From Thiotrichaceae bacterium UBA7357 (lineage in GTDB: Bacteria > Pseudomonadota > Gammaproteobacteria > Eutrophobiales > Eutrophobiaceae), in contig DKOR01000035.1 in NCBI GenBank assembly GCA_002470825.1, positions 218,081-282,080 of the forward strand: 64,000 nucleotides of DNA. Reading direction: 5' to 3'. Below are positions 28,005-37,333 of the stretch, piece after piece; within the stretch, counting starts at the first letter, position 1, and the number at the start of each line of letters is the position of its first letter. The position numbers and the translations under genes were made by a program. The notes below the pieces were generated by a model, which was not told the origin of the DNA, did no database searches, and was given only the letters and a program-made list of their open reading frames with translations.

Positions 28005-31000
28005 TTAGCTTGTAACAACATGTTTAGATTCACCAATACGTAACAGACTTGGCAACAGTATTAGTGTGAAAAATGTACTCACCATCATGCCGCCAACAAT
28101 GACACCGGCTAATCCACGATATAATTCTGTTCCAGCACCCGATATTAATAACAACGGTAACATTCCAAATATACTAGTCATCGTACTCATCAAAATTGGG
28201 CGTAATCTTAACAAAATAGCTTGTTCTACAGCTTCTTTTCTGGAGCATCCTTTTCGTTCCGCAGAACGAGCTTGATGAACTAGTAAAATAGCATTGTTTA
28301 CTACCAAACCTAGCAAAATAATAAATCCTATCATGGTCAATAAGTCCATACTTTGAAAACTCCACAAATTAATGACATAAAGCGCCAATACTCCCCCAAA
28401 GGTTGCTAAAGGAATAGATAGCATAACTAATAGACTATCTCTAAATGAACTGAATAGAGCACTCATTAATAGATAAAGTATGGTTATAGCTAACAGAAAG
28501 CTTCCAGCCATGTTTTCTAGTGCTGTTGTTAATTTATCTGCTGTGCCTCCGTATTGAATGTCCCCATCTTCGGGTAATATTGCCAAAACTTTTGGTTCTA
28601 CTTCTCTTTTTATAATATCTAGCGCTTCTTGTAGCGAGACTGTCGGGGGAGGTGAGATTTCAAGCGTGACTGTTCTACGGCGATTGATACGCCTTATTTG
28701 TTCAGGTCCTGCAGTTCGAACTAAATCAACTAATTCGTTCAACGGTAAGATCCCCGTATTTTTTGTCATAACAGGAATACTCCCTAGTTCTTCAGGTGTG
28801 CTCCATAATTTAGAGCGTAAAATAATATCCAATGTCTCCTCGCCATTAAAATAATCCCCCACAAATCGCCCATCACCTAATGTCTGTAGAAATGCGGCAA
28901 CAAGTGAACGATCCCACCCTGCCTCAGCAATCCGACGTTCGTTAGGAAGTAATCTCAACTCAGGTTGTGCTAGTTCTAAACCAGGTCGTGGTCGTGTATT
29001 GGAATACATACCAGAAATTGGGATAAAAGCTTCTAATGCTCCAGACATTAATGCAGGTAAATTTTTTGATTGGATATGCATATCTATTGTTCGCCCCGAT
29101 CCAATACGTCCAAACATTGATGCTTTCTTTGCGAATGCAATAGAATCAGGAAAACCCTGAACGACTGAGTTTATTAAAGGTACTAGCTTGTCGATATCTT
29201 CATCATATTTTGCACTTGCTCCCATGAAAACACCTCTTGAAAATGCCACAAAGAAATAATGCCTAATATAGGGTTCTTTCAACTCGTCTGTATGGACTTT
29301 CATTCTTTCAGCTACGATCTCACCAAGTTCTCTTTCTAGAGTTTCGATATTAGTCCCTGGTGGCGGTAATATAAACGCGAAGGCTAGATTTCGATTTCCA
29401 TCGGGTAAGTAATCCGCTTTTGGCAACAATGTATACATAATCAAAGGTGGAATTGTAATTAATAAAATGACCCAAAATCCACGTCGCAAAGGTGTATTTG
29501 TGAGTGTCATTATAAAGAGGCATAATCTTTTCCATAGTCGACGGTACGGATCAACAATATTTTTTCTAACAAGAAATAATTTGGCACCTGTCGGTATAAC
29601 TGTAATTGCCACGAGTAGAGAAAAAGAAATAGCTGCTGCAATTGTAATCGCAAGATCAGAAAATAATTGTCCAACTTCATCACGGAGAAAAACAACAGGT
29701 AAAAATATAGCAACCGTGGTTGCTGTTGAAGCCATTAATGCACCCCAGACTTGGCTTGTACCTTGAATCGAAGCCTCTTCGGGAGACAAACCCCGTTCAC
29801 GTAATCGCACGATATTTTCAAGAACCACGATAGAAGCATCGAGAACCATACCAATAGCAAATGCAAGACCAGCCAATGAAATAATATTAATTGTCGTACC
29901 TGCAAGATCCATCACAGTGAAACTAGCAATCAAGCAAACAGGAATTGATGCGGCAACGATTAACGTGGCAGGAAACTTCAATAAGAATAAAAATAAAACT
30001 AATATAGCAAGCCCAAGACCTAAACCAAGGTTATTTCTGACCATCTCAATTGAACGATGAATATAAATAGTTTCATCATAAATCTGCTCAATTGATAATT
30101 TATTTCGTTTCAGAGGACCATTATTCAATTCTCTAACCGCTTCATGCAAACCATCCATTACATCAAGTACATTAACACCTGATTCTCGTTTAGCATTAAC
30201 CGCTATCGATAAAGTTCCTTTTGTTAACACGAAACTGTTTTTATCTGTGAGAGTCTCTTCAATGGTGGCAACATCGCGAAGATAGATAGGTCGGCCATCC
30301 CTCCATTCCAAGATCATTTTGCCAAAATCGCTTGCTGCATATTTACCAGCAAAACGTATACTATATTGACGTTTACCGACATCAAAGATACCACCAGAGA
30401 CATCTTTACTAGTACCAGCAAGATGCATAATTTTATCTAATTGAATGCCTAAATTAGCGACTTTGTATGGATCGAATGTAATTCGTAACTCTTTATTACT
30501 TCCTCCAATCACTTCAGAACGGGCGATGCCAGGAATTCGCTCAAAACGTGATTGAACAACTTCTTCAACAAAGTTTTTATATGATTCTATTGTTTGCCGA
30601 TTGCCATCAATAGTTTTAATCATAAACCAAGCTATTGCTCTGGCATCTTGTCCGACTGAACTGACTGATGGTTCATCCGCATCATCCGGATAATCAGAAA
30701 CTTGATTCAAACGATTCATCACCTCCACTAAGGCTCTTCGCATATCCATATTAATATCAAAAGTTAAATTAATTTCTCCTCTATCCTCATAAGAAGTTGC
30801 TTTCATTTGTGTCAAACCCGGTAGGCCTCTTAAAACATTCTCCTGTGGCTCAATAATCTCAGCTTCGACTTCATAGGGTGCTGCCGCTCGCCATGGAGTT
30901 GTAATAGTTATTTCTGGCTGTTCTATTTCAGGAGTAAGTTGTATCGGTAATCGAGAAAGACTTATGAGACCAAAGATCATTAATAATATGATCGCAACGA

Positions 31001-31043
31001 GCAAGGCTACTGGATTAGCCAAACATAAGCGGGTTATATTCAT
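28005..31043 (-). CDS. RND-family efflux transporter permease
   Basis: 1012 residues with 12 predicted transmembrane helices and two large periplasmic loops, the AcrB/MexB superfamily plan. In the TM4 proton-relay region the text IGMVLDASIVVLENI has one Asp where AcrB has two adjacent Asp (407/408); this is common in divergent RND families. TM10 has LGLVVNNAILLV. The start overlaps the adaptor gene stop by one base. Substrate is not predictable, and no TolC-like gene is nearby. Confidence 0.92.
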   Translation of the reverse strand: MNITRLCLANPVALLVAIILLMIFGLISLSRLPIQLTPEIEQPEITITTPWRAAAPYEVEAEIIEPQENVLRGLPGLTQMKATSYEDRGEINLTFDINMDMRRALVEVMNRLNQVSDYPDDADEPSVSSVGQDARAIAWFMIKTIDGNRQTIESYKNFVEEVVQSRFERIPGIARSEVIGGSNKELRITFDPYKVANLGIQLDKIMHLAGTSKDVSGGIFDVGKRQYSIRFAGKYAASDFGKMILEWRDGRPIYLRDVATIEETLTDKNSFVLTKGTLSIAVNAKRESGVNVLDVMDGLHEAVRELNNGPLKRNKLSIEQIYDETIYIHRSIEMVRNNLGLGLGLAILVLFLFLLKFPATLIVAASIPVCLIASFTVMDLAGTTINIISLAGLAFAIGMVLDASIVVLENIVRLRERGLSPEEASIQGTSQVWGALMASTATTVAIFLPVVFLRDEVGQLFSDLAITIAAAISFSLLVAITVIPTGAKLFLVRKNIVDPYRRLWKRLCLFIMTLTNTPLRRGFWVILLITIPPLIMYTLLPKADYLPDGNRNLAFAFILPPPGTNIETLERELGEIVAERMKVHTDELKEPYIRHYFFVAFSRGVFMGASAKYDEDIDKLVPLINSVVQGFPDSIAFAKKASMFGRIGSGRTIDMHIQSKNLPALMSGALEAFIPISGMYSNTRPRPGLELAQPELRLLPNERRIAEAGWDRSLVAAFLQTLGDGRFVGDYFNGEETLDIILRSKLWSTPEELGSIPVMTKNTGILPLNELVDLVRTAGPEQIRRINRRRTVTLEISPPPTVSLQEALDIIKREVEPKVLAILPEDGDIQYGGTADKLTTALENMAGSFLLAITILYLLMSALFSSFRDSLLVMLSIPLATFGGVLALYVINLWSFQSMDLLTMIGFIILLGLVVNNAILLVHQARSAERKGCSRKEAVEQAILLRLRPILMSTMTSIFGMLPLLLISGAGTELYRGLAGVIVGGMMVSTFFTLILLPSLLRIGESKHVVTS

Positions 31044-32098
31044 TAACGAACGGATCCAGAAACTATTTTTATCGCTTGTCCGGGACGTAATCTTTCATTT
31101 CCACGAACAACAATTTTATCATTTTCTTTTATATTGCCGATGACTTGAACATGCGAGGAATTTGATATGCCTATTGTTATAGGGACTAGTTCTGCTTTAT
31201 CTTCGATACTTAATCTGTAGACGAAAATACCTGTCTGTCTAATAACAAGAGCATCACGCGAAACTGCAATGACATTTTGTTTATTTTTGATTGGTATAGC
31301 TATTTCAACGGCTGTGCCTGCTGGCCAATTATTATTATCAAATTCAATTCTAATTTCATAAAGCCTGGAGACATCATCACCAACAGGGATAACTGTTCGG
31401 ACATCACCGATAATTTCTCCTGTTGGACCTTTAATTTTTAACTGATCAGTTTTTTGTACATGTGGAAAAGACTCTTGCTGAATTCGAGCTTGAATTTCAA
31501 CTCGCTGAGTATCCATTATACGAATTATCTGATCACCAACATTAACTCTCTCACCTGATGATTTAAAGCGTTCAATAACTACTCCCGAAAACGGAGCACG
31601 AACGGTAGTTCTTTGAAGAGTATCCCTTGCTACAGCCAATTCAGCTTTAACGATTTCTACCTTTGCTATTAATTCATCTCTACTAGTTTGAGCTTGATCA
31701 AGCTTATTTTTTGCCGTGTTATTTTTTTTTGCTAATATTTCTAGTCGTTTTGTTTCACGTTGAAAAAAGTCAACCATAGTTTCAATAGGCTTAACTTCTG
31801 TTTGAATTTGATTTAATGCAAGAAGATATTTCGTACTATCAATTTTTGCAATAACACCATCGCTTTCTATGCGATCTCCAATTTCGAGAACTGTTTTCAA
31901 AGTACCTTCTACTTCAGCAGCGATCTTAGAGTCAAAACGACCAATAACTGTTCCTGTCACCCATACGACAGGTGCAATATCAATATTGATGGCTTCTTCT
32001 ACCTGCACTATCGCTGCTGGCATATCCTCACGAGCTAATACCAATGAGGGATTACTAATCAATAGTAATAAGAGAACGTAAGTTATTATATTCATCAT
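31043..32098 (-). CDS. RND efflux periplasmic adaptor (membrane fusion protein)
   Basis: 351 residues with a Sec signal peptide (hydrophobic YVLLLLLISNPSLVLA). The HlyD-like order is visible: a first half-lipoyl motif (EVEGTLKTVLEIGDRIESDG), an alpha-hairpin coiled coil about 100-150, a second half-lipoyl segment (VRAPFSGVVIERFKSSGERV), then a beta-barrel and membrane-proximal domain. It links the inner-membrane pump encoded directly downstream to an outer-membrane channel. It is first of a likely three-gene transcript ending with the L,D-transpeptidase. Confidence 0.92.
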   Translation of the reverse strand: MMNIITYVLLLLLISNPSLVLAREDMPAAIVQVEEAINIDIAPVVWVTGTVIGRFDSKIAAEVEGTLKTVLEIGDRIESDGVIAKIDSTKYLLALNQIQTEVKPIETMVDFFQRETKRLEILAKKNNTAKNKLDQAQTSRDELIAKVEIVKAELAVARDTLQRTTVRAPFSGVVIERFKSSGERVNVGDQIIRIMDTQRVEIQARIQQESFPHVQKTDQLKIKGPTGEIIGDVRTVIPVGDDVSRLYEIRIEFDNNNWPAGTAVEIAIPIKNKQNVIAVSRDALVIRQTGIFVYRLSIEDKAELVPITIGISNSSHVQVIGNIKENDKIVVRGNERLRPGQAIKIVSGSVR

Positions 32099-32451
32099 AT
32101 TATGCTTAATACTATAAAAGAACGGTATGTTCTATTTGTTTAAAAAATATCCCTAAGATGTTAATGGTATTATATGTCGATATTTAATATTTGTTCCAAG
32201 ATAATACGATTATTCACAAACCTCCAATATATGAGGCCTATGTATAACCCACTTGTTATTGCCGATTATATTAAGTTGCTGCAAGTTCATTTATAAAAGT
32301 TTGAACTTAGCATGTGTATAAACTACTTCTCTTAAAATAAAATCGAAGACTCAATTTTAAGCTTTTGAGATTTTATGCTATCAATAATCAACAAACTCTT
32401 TAAGATTTTTCTAATTTATCTTACTATATCCACTTTTTCGTCTGTAAAGTA
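32099..32451. other. AT-rich intergenic region between divergent adaptor and lipoprotein genes
   Basis: About 350 bases that must hold two divergent promoters. I see no operator-like palindrome, terminator or gene remnant that stands out. Confidence 0.4.
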
Positions 32452-33522
32452 ATGACCAATAAAATAATCTTAACATTCTTCATTTCCCAGCTCATCGGTT
32501 GTGCCAGCATTGGGCCCGATATTATCCAGGCAAGTGGTAACGACTATAATATTGCCATACAACGCACTACTGATGAACAGCTATTACTCAACCTCGTTCG
32601 CCTAAAATACAGAGACACGCCCCTCTTTCTTGAAGTAAATAGTGTGTCATCACAATTCAAACTCTTTTCGGAAGCCGCAATAACTGCTAACTTTAAAAAA
32701 CAAAAGACACCGGAAAATATTGGCCTTTCAGGAAAACTAAACTTTACAGAGCAACCAACGATAACTTACCTGCCCTTGCATGGCGACGGATTTATTCAAA
32801 AATTATTGGCACCAATATCTCTTGAAACGATTTTGTTGTTGGCCAATTCAGGTTGGAGCGTTGAAAGAATCATCCGTTTAGCCGTGCAAAACATAAATGG
32901 CATCCCTAACGCACCCACAGCTTCTGGCCCTACTCCAAAAATGGCACCAGAATACATCGACTTTTTATCTGTTGCTAGTTTGTTTCGTAAATTACAAAAT
33001 AAGGGAGCATTTCAACTAGCATATGAGAAAACTGAGAAAAATAAACAAGCTACTATATTGTTCAATAACAAACAGGAGGAATTAGTCGCAGAATTAAGAA
33101 AAAAGTTGGACCTCGATGAACAAAATAATTATAAGCTATCACTAGGGCAAGGTATCTCGAATGACAAAAAAAGAATCGTGCTATCTACCCGGTCTTTATT
33201 AGGTGTAATGTATTTTTTGTCACATTCAGTTGATGTTCCTGAGAAAGATAAGATTGATGGCAAAGTTACTATTACGCGAAATGAATCAGGGGAAGATTAT
33301 GATTGGCATGATTTAACTCAAGATTTATTTAAAATTAATTCGACAGCTGAAATCAATGAGGAAATCGGAATAGGCACCAACTATCGTGGTAGTTGGTTTT
33401 ATATTGATGATAGTGATCTGGACAGCAAGAGTACATTCAGTTTACTGACTCAATTGTTCTCACTACAATCGGGAAATGCAGAAGGTATTACTCCAGTACT
33501 CACCCTTCCTATTGGAAATTAA
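32452..33522 (+). CDS. Uncharacterised lipoprotein, 356 aa
   Basis: The lipobox LIGC places lipidation at Cys17. The N-terminal block RTTDEQLLLNLVRLKYRDTP (39-58) is a recurrent motif in a family of uncharacterised proteobacterial lipoproteins. A 'LSTRSLLGVMYFLSH' helix lies around 245. The C-terminal third contains an S-W-F-Y-I-D-D-D-like strand (RGSWFYIDDSDLDS), suggesting a beta domain. Function unknown. The stop overlaps the end of the convergent moaB by a few bases. Confidence 0.78.
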   Translation: MTNKIILTFFISQLIGCASIGPDIIQASGNDYNIAIQRTTDEQLLLNLVRLKYRDTPLFLEVNSVSSQFKLFSEAAITANFKKQKTPENIGLSGKLNFTEQPTITYLPLHGDGFIQKLLAPISLETILLLANSGWSVERIIRLAVQNINGIPNAPTASGPTPKMAPEYIDFLSVASLFRKLQNKGAFQLAYEKTEKNKQATILFNNKQEELVAELRKKLDLDEQNNYKLSLGQGISNDKKRIVLSTRSLLGVMYFLSHSVDVPEKDKIDGKVTITRNESGEDYDWHDLTQDLFKINSTAEINEEIGIGTNYRGSWFYIDDSDLDSKSTFSLLTQLFSLQSGNAEGITPVLTLPIGN

Positions 33523-34049
33523 ATTTCTCTCAGCCTCGGCATTAATTCAACTAGATTGCATGGCCTAGTTCGATAATCCAACTGATGCCGTATTAATTCT
33601 TCCCATGCTGTTTTGCAAGCGCCTATAGATCCGGGCATACAAAATATATAAGTGCCATTCGCAACACCCGCAATAGCTCGAGATTGCATAGTGGAAGTTT
33701 TAATCTGTTGAAATGAAATCGCACGAAATGTTTCACCAAAACCATCAATCGTTTTATCAAAAAGGACATTAACCGCTTCGGGGGTACCATCACGTCCTGT
33801 CACCCCTGTTCCACCAGTCGTCAATACCACTTGTATTTTTTCATCAACAATCCATTGCGAGACCGCAGCACGGATAGCATATTTGTCATCCGGAACTATT
33901 CTTTTTTCATGACGTTTGTGACCTGCCTGTTCGATTAAATCGACTATTTTATCTCCGGACTTATCAGTATCATTTGTGCGCGAATCAGAAATAGTTAAGA
34001 TGGCTATATCTAGTTGAATAAACTCTCTTTGTGTTTTTTTTTCAGTCAT
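33519..34049 (-). CDS. moaB: Molybdenum cofactor biosynthesis protein MoaB
   Basis: MogA/MoaB-fold protein that adenylylates molybdopterin or plays a related part in molybdate insertion. 176 residues from the ATG at 34049; a GTG three codons upstream is possible. Diagnostic stretches are LTISDSRTNDTDKSGD, VLTTGGTGVTGRDGTPEA (the MPT-binding TTGGTG) and FCMPGSIGACKTAWEELI. It lies 17 kb from the main Moco cluster at 50.8-56.6 kb. Confidence 0.92.
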   Translation of the reverse strand: MTEKKTQREFIQLDIAILTISDSRTNDTDKSGDKIVDLIEQAGHKRHEKRIVPDDKYAIRAAVSQWIVDEKIQVVLTTGGTGVTGRDGTPEAVNVLFDKTIDGFGETFRAISFQQIKTSTMQSRAIAGVANGTYIFCMPGSIGACKTAWEELIRHQLDYRTRPCNLVELMPRLREI

Positions 34050-34118
34050 AATAATCACTATTCATTTTTAATACCGACATCATAATGCAGACAATCATAA
34101 AAACACAGGTTAAATGCC

Positions 34119-34529
34119 GTGGCTAGGCAGAACGAGACACTCGAATCGATGCGTCTAGATAAATGGCTCTGGTGTGCTCGTTTTTATAAAACGCGTGCCT
34201 TTGCTGCTGAGGCGATTAAAGGGCATAAAGTGAATGTGAATGGTCAAGCCATCAAAACAGCGAAAACCATAAAGGCCAGTGATAAAGTAGAAATACGGAA
34301 AACACCATATCAATACACCATTACAATCCAGAAACTAATCAATAATCGAGTCTCCGCTACTCAAGCTGCTTCATTATATGAAGAAGATATACACAGTGTC
34401 ATGATACGAGAAGAACTTGCTAAGCAAATGAAAGCCAATAAAGTTTCTTTCCCAAGAACAAAAGGTAGACCGACGAAACGGAATCGACGAGAGATTATTC
34501 GTTTTACACGAATACCCAAAGAAGAATAA
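34119..34529 (+). CDS. hslR: Heat shock protein 15 (HslR), S4 RNA-binding domain
   Basis: 136 residues from a GTG start. The S4 fold is clear: MRLDKWLWCARFYKTRAFA, then KGHKVNVNGQAIK. The Lys/Arg-rich tail (KGRPTKRNRREIIRF) matches Hsp15, which recycles free 50S subunits carrying nascent chains. The upstream AGGT and overall length favour the GTG; the ATG at 34149 would remove 10 residues before the S4 domain. Confidence 0.9.
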   Translation: MARQNETLESMRLDKWLWCARFYKTRAFAAEAIKGHKVNVNGQAIKTAKTIKASDKVEIRKTPYQYTITIQKLINNRVSATQAASLYEEDIHSVMIREELAKQMKANKVSFPRTKGRPTKRNRREIIRFTRIPKEE

Positions 34530-34644
34530 TTAAGACAAATAAGTATATCACTTAAACTTTATAATAAATAAATTACATCCGTAGAGATGAATGTTAAGCG
34601 CTAATGAACGTTTCTATGTGGAAACAATAACTTTTCATAATTAA

Positions 34645-34948
34645 TTAGGCAGTTATGACTATCCGTTTGAGACAAATTGCTATTGGTTATTTATCTCAAA
34701 AGTCTGCCCTTTTGCTCACCGCACTGAAATCATACGTGTATGAACTAGGCCGGCCGACCATAGCGGCCGCAGTTCAAACAGAGCAGGTTGGAATCTCGGC
34801 GGTCGTTATAAAAGCGCAGATAGTGCAGCCAATTTTGTTGAGACATTAAAAAACTAGTCGTAGCAGATTCTCTCGAACGTGCCTCGGCACCTGTTTTGCC
34901 TATTACAAAGACCAATATCATTGTTAATAATAAATCAACGAGTTTCAT
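34645..34948 (+). pseudogene. Relic of a glutathionyl-hydroquinone reductase (GST superfamily)
   Basis: In the frame containing 34651 the translation includes YWLFISKVCPFAHRTEIIR (34681-34737), close to the active-site region of GS-HQR/YqjG proteins (CPWAHRTLIVR). The frame stops at TGA 34741, resumes as GWNLGGRYKSADSAANFVE (about 34789-34845), and a shifted frame then gives SAPVLPITKTNIIVNNKST (about 34885-34941), close to the PVLWDKKTNTIVNNESSEIIR motif of the same family. Order and spacing fit one decayed gene with a nonsense codon and at least one frameshift near 34850. The N-terminus and the C-terminal domain are missing. Confidence 0.7.
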
Positions 34949-35070
34949 TCACTAATTAGAACAAATAACAATGCAAGGTTTTGAGCACACAATACTTTAT
35001 CTAATAGATAAACAATTATTAATTGATAACTCAAGTATCGAGAAGAGATATCATAACTAATAAGGCTAAT

Positions 35071-35268
35071 ATGTACTTCACATTAGACAATAGTACGGTT
35101 GAACTAAAGCTGAAATCGATACGGACTGGTGATACCATGAAATTCATAGGGTACCTTGTACAAATCGACTAAGATAATGTTTGGACCTGAACTATTTCAA
35201 TGACTCGTGAAGATAATGGTGGTCATCTTTTCAATATTACTTTAATAGAAGATATAAAAACAGTTTAA
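35071..35268 (+). pseudogene. Possible relic of a small unknown gene
   Basis: One continuous frame begins with ATG at 35071 (AAGG upstream) and ends with TAA at 35266-35268, but is broken by TAA at 35170 and TGA at 35188. The 63 sense codons read like a small beta-rich domain, for example LKLKSIRTGDTMKFIGYLVQ before the first stop and NGGHLFNITLIEDIKTV after the second. I do not recognise a family. It lies immediately after the GST relic and ends inside the 3' end of the MATE gene. Confidence 0.35.
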
Positions 35269-36602
35269 AGCTTATACTTTTTTATCTTTACAAAGCTATC
35301 TTGCTTCTTAATCCTAAAAAAATAAATCCCTAAAACCATACCGCGCATTGCGATAAATATTGTAAATGCCAACCAAAGGCCATGGTTATCCATGAATCGA
35401 AATACATACCAAGTAGGCAAATAGAAGCAGAGGAGACAGATCAACATAGCATTACGCATCTCCGGTCCTCGAGTTGCACCGATAAAGACACCATCAAGTA
35501 AGAAACACCAAACAGAAACTAATGGTAAGACCATCATCCATGGCAAATAGATTAATGCCAACTGTCGAACTGAATGTATGTCCGTTAATAAATTAATCAT
35601 GAGTTCGCCAGCAAGCCAATAAAATAATGTGAATATGAGACCAAATGCTAAGGACCATTTCATAGCTAGTGAGACAGCTTTATTAAAAAGATCTTTACTT
35701 TTAGCACCGATGGCTTTACCGACTAATGCTTCAGCAGCATGATTAAAACCGTCTAGCGCTAATGCCATTAATAAATAAAACTTCATCAGAATGGAATTTG
35801 CTGCAAGCGTCAGGTCACCAAACTTAGCACCTTCTCGTGTAAAAAAGGCAAAGACGAGGACTAGACATATTGTCCGAATGAAAATATCATTATTTAAACG
35901 AATAAATATTCTTAATTTTCCAAGATGAAAAATTTCTGCAAGAGACCAACTGCCGCCATCATCTGCTAACTGTTTTCGGACGATAGAAAATGCATAAAAG
36001 ACGCCACAGTACTGTGCAATAACCGTTGCTAAAGCAACACCGCGGACATCCATATCCATATAGACTACGAACACGATATCCAGAATAATATTAATCACAT
36101 TAACCGTTATCCCGATTCTTAGACTTGCCATCGCATTCTGCATGCCAAGCAACCAACCATTAACTGAAAACAGGATCATCAAAGCTGGTGCACCCCAGAT
36201 CATCCAATGAAAATAGACTCCGGCATAATATTTCACATCGGTACTACCTTCGAGCAGGGCTAAACCAAAATGGATAATGGGATTTTGAAAGAGTAGAAAA
36301 AGAATTGCTATACACAGACCAACAAGAATGGATTGGATTAACAGAGTTCTGATTTCTCTGGCATCTTTTTTTCCATGCGCTTGAGCTACGACACCTGTCG
36401 TGCCCATTCGTAAGAAACCCATCCCCCAATAAAGAAAGTCAAAGATGACCGAACCGACCGCGACTCCGCCTAAGTAAACAGCACTCTCCAAATGACCAAT
36501 AACTGCTGTATCGACCAATCCTAATAAAGCCATACTCACATTACCAATTATCATCGGCCCAGCAAGTAGCCAGAAAGCGCGATGCTGATTACTTATGATC
36601 AT
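35265..36602 (-). CDS. MATE-family efflux transporter (DinF-like)
   Basis: 445 residues from the ATG at 36602, with 12 hydrophobic segments. The N-terminal GPMIIGNVSMALLGLVDTAVIGHL is the MATE/DinF signature, and the C-half repeats the pattern. The longer frame would overlap the nitroreductase gene and add a non-membrane leader, so I chose the shorter start, although no good RBS precedes it. Substrate unknown; it lies downstream of the nitroreductase on the same strand. Confidence 0.88.
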   Translation of the reverse strand: MIISNQHRAFWLLAGPMIIGNVSMALLGLVDTAVIGHLESAVYLGGVAVGSVIFDFLYWGMGFLRMGTTGVVAQAHGKKDAREIRTLLIQSILVGLCIAILFLLFQNPIIHFGLALLEGSTDVKYYAGVYFHWMIWGAPALMILFSVNGWLLGMQNAMASLRIGITVNVINIILDIVFVVYMDMDVRGVALATVIAQYCGVFYAFSIVRKQLADDGGSWSLAEIFHLGKLRIFIRLNNDIFIRTICLVLVFAFFTREGAKFGDLTLAANSILMKFYLLMALALDGFNHAAEALVGKAIGAKSKDLFNKAVSLAMKWSLAFGLIFTLFYWLAGELMINLLTDIHSVRQLALIYLPWMMVLPLVSVWCFLLDGVFIGATRGPEMRNAMLICLLCFYLPTWYVFRFMDNHGLWLAFTIFIAMRGMVLGIYFFRIKKQDSFVKIKKYKL

Positions 36603-36655
36603 GAGGTGAGATAGATATTTAGGTTTAGATAAGCAGTAGGATAGCTTAAGACTAC

Positions 36656-37267
36656 TTATGAGAATGTAATGATGGGTTTTCCCCAATATCCTTCATAGAA
36701 ATTCTCATCGAGTGTATTACGAGCACGAGCATTGTATTCACGTTCTCTCATGTCATCAGGAATTACCTCTTCGGCTAATTGATAACCGACTGTCATCATA
36801 GCCATTGGAGTGAATTGTTCGGGAATAGAAAATTCTGCTTTTGTCTTTTTGACATCAAACCCCCCCATTTGATGCACCATTAACCCTAACGCTGTGGCCT
36901 GAAGACTTAAGTTCTCTGATGCTGCACCGGTATCATATTGTCCCCATCGATTTGGCTTTCCATTTTGAGATAACACGGAGTCTGCACAGGCCAATAATAT
37001 TAAAGGAGCCTCTTTTGCCCAACTTTGGTTCCCCTCTGCCAGACACATCAACGCTTTTTTCCAAGCTGCTTCATTGGTCGCTTTGTCAAGGACAATAAAA
37101 CGCCATGGTTGATCACCAAAACAAGATGGCGCCCACCGTGCGGCTTCAACTAATGCAATAATTTGTTCACGTGATACTAACTTTCCAGAATCATAAGCTC
37201 GTCCGCTCCAGCGTGCTGTAATGAGTTCATGAATTGTTACAATTGTGTCAATTTCTTTATTAAACAT
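36656..37267 (-). CDS. Nitroreductase-family FMN oxidoreductase
   Basis: 203 residues. Flavin-binding motifs include RWSGRAYDSGKLV, EAARWAPSCFGDQPWRFIV near 48-66, and ATALGLMVHQMGGFD near 125-140, followed by the C-terminal MMTVGYQLAEE. These fit NfsA/FRase-like NAD(P)H oxidoreductases without telling the substrate. It overlaps only the unlikely long start of the divergent moxR frame. Confidence 0.88.
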   Translation of the reverse strand: MFNKEIDTIVTIHELITARWSGRAYDSGKLVSREQIIALVEAARWAPSCFGDQPWRFIVLDKATNEAAWKKALMCLAEGNQSWAKEAPLILLACADSVLSQNGKPNRWGQYDTGAASENLSLQATALGLMVHQMGGFDVKKTKAEFSIPEQFTPMAMMTVGYQLAEEVIPDDMREREYNARARNTLDENFYEGYWGKPIITFS

Positions 37268-37333
37268 GTGTTATGCAACTCCCGTTTTGGTAGTCTTCCT
37301 TTATCAAATTTTAATAGACATTATAAAAGTATC

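Noticed and set aside
28005..31043. Loss of the second TM4 Asp in the RND pump as a defect
   Set aside because: A single Asp in this motif is common in divergent RND families, so it is not evidence of inactivation.
34655..34849. 64-codon plus-strand frame
   Set aside because: The overlapping frame at 34651 shows clear GS-HQR motifs, so this frame is an accidental reading of a relic.
34745..34948. 67-codon minus-strand frame with a signal-peptide-like start
   Set aside because: It is antisense to the GST relic; the hydrophobic start looks accidental and there is no family match.
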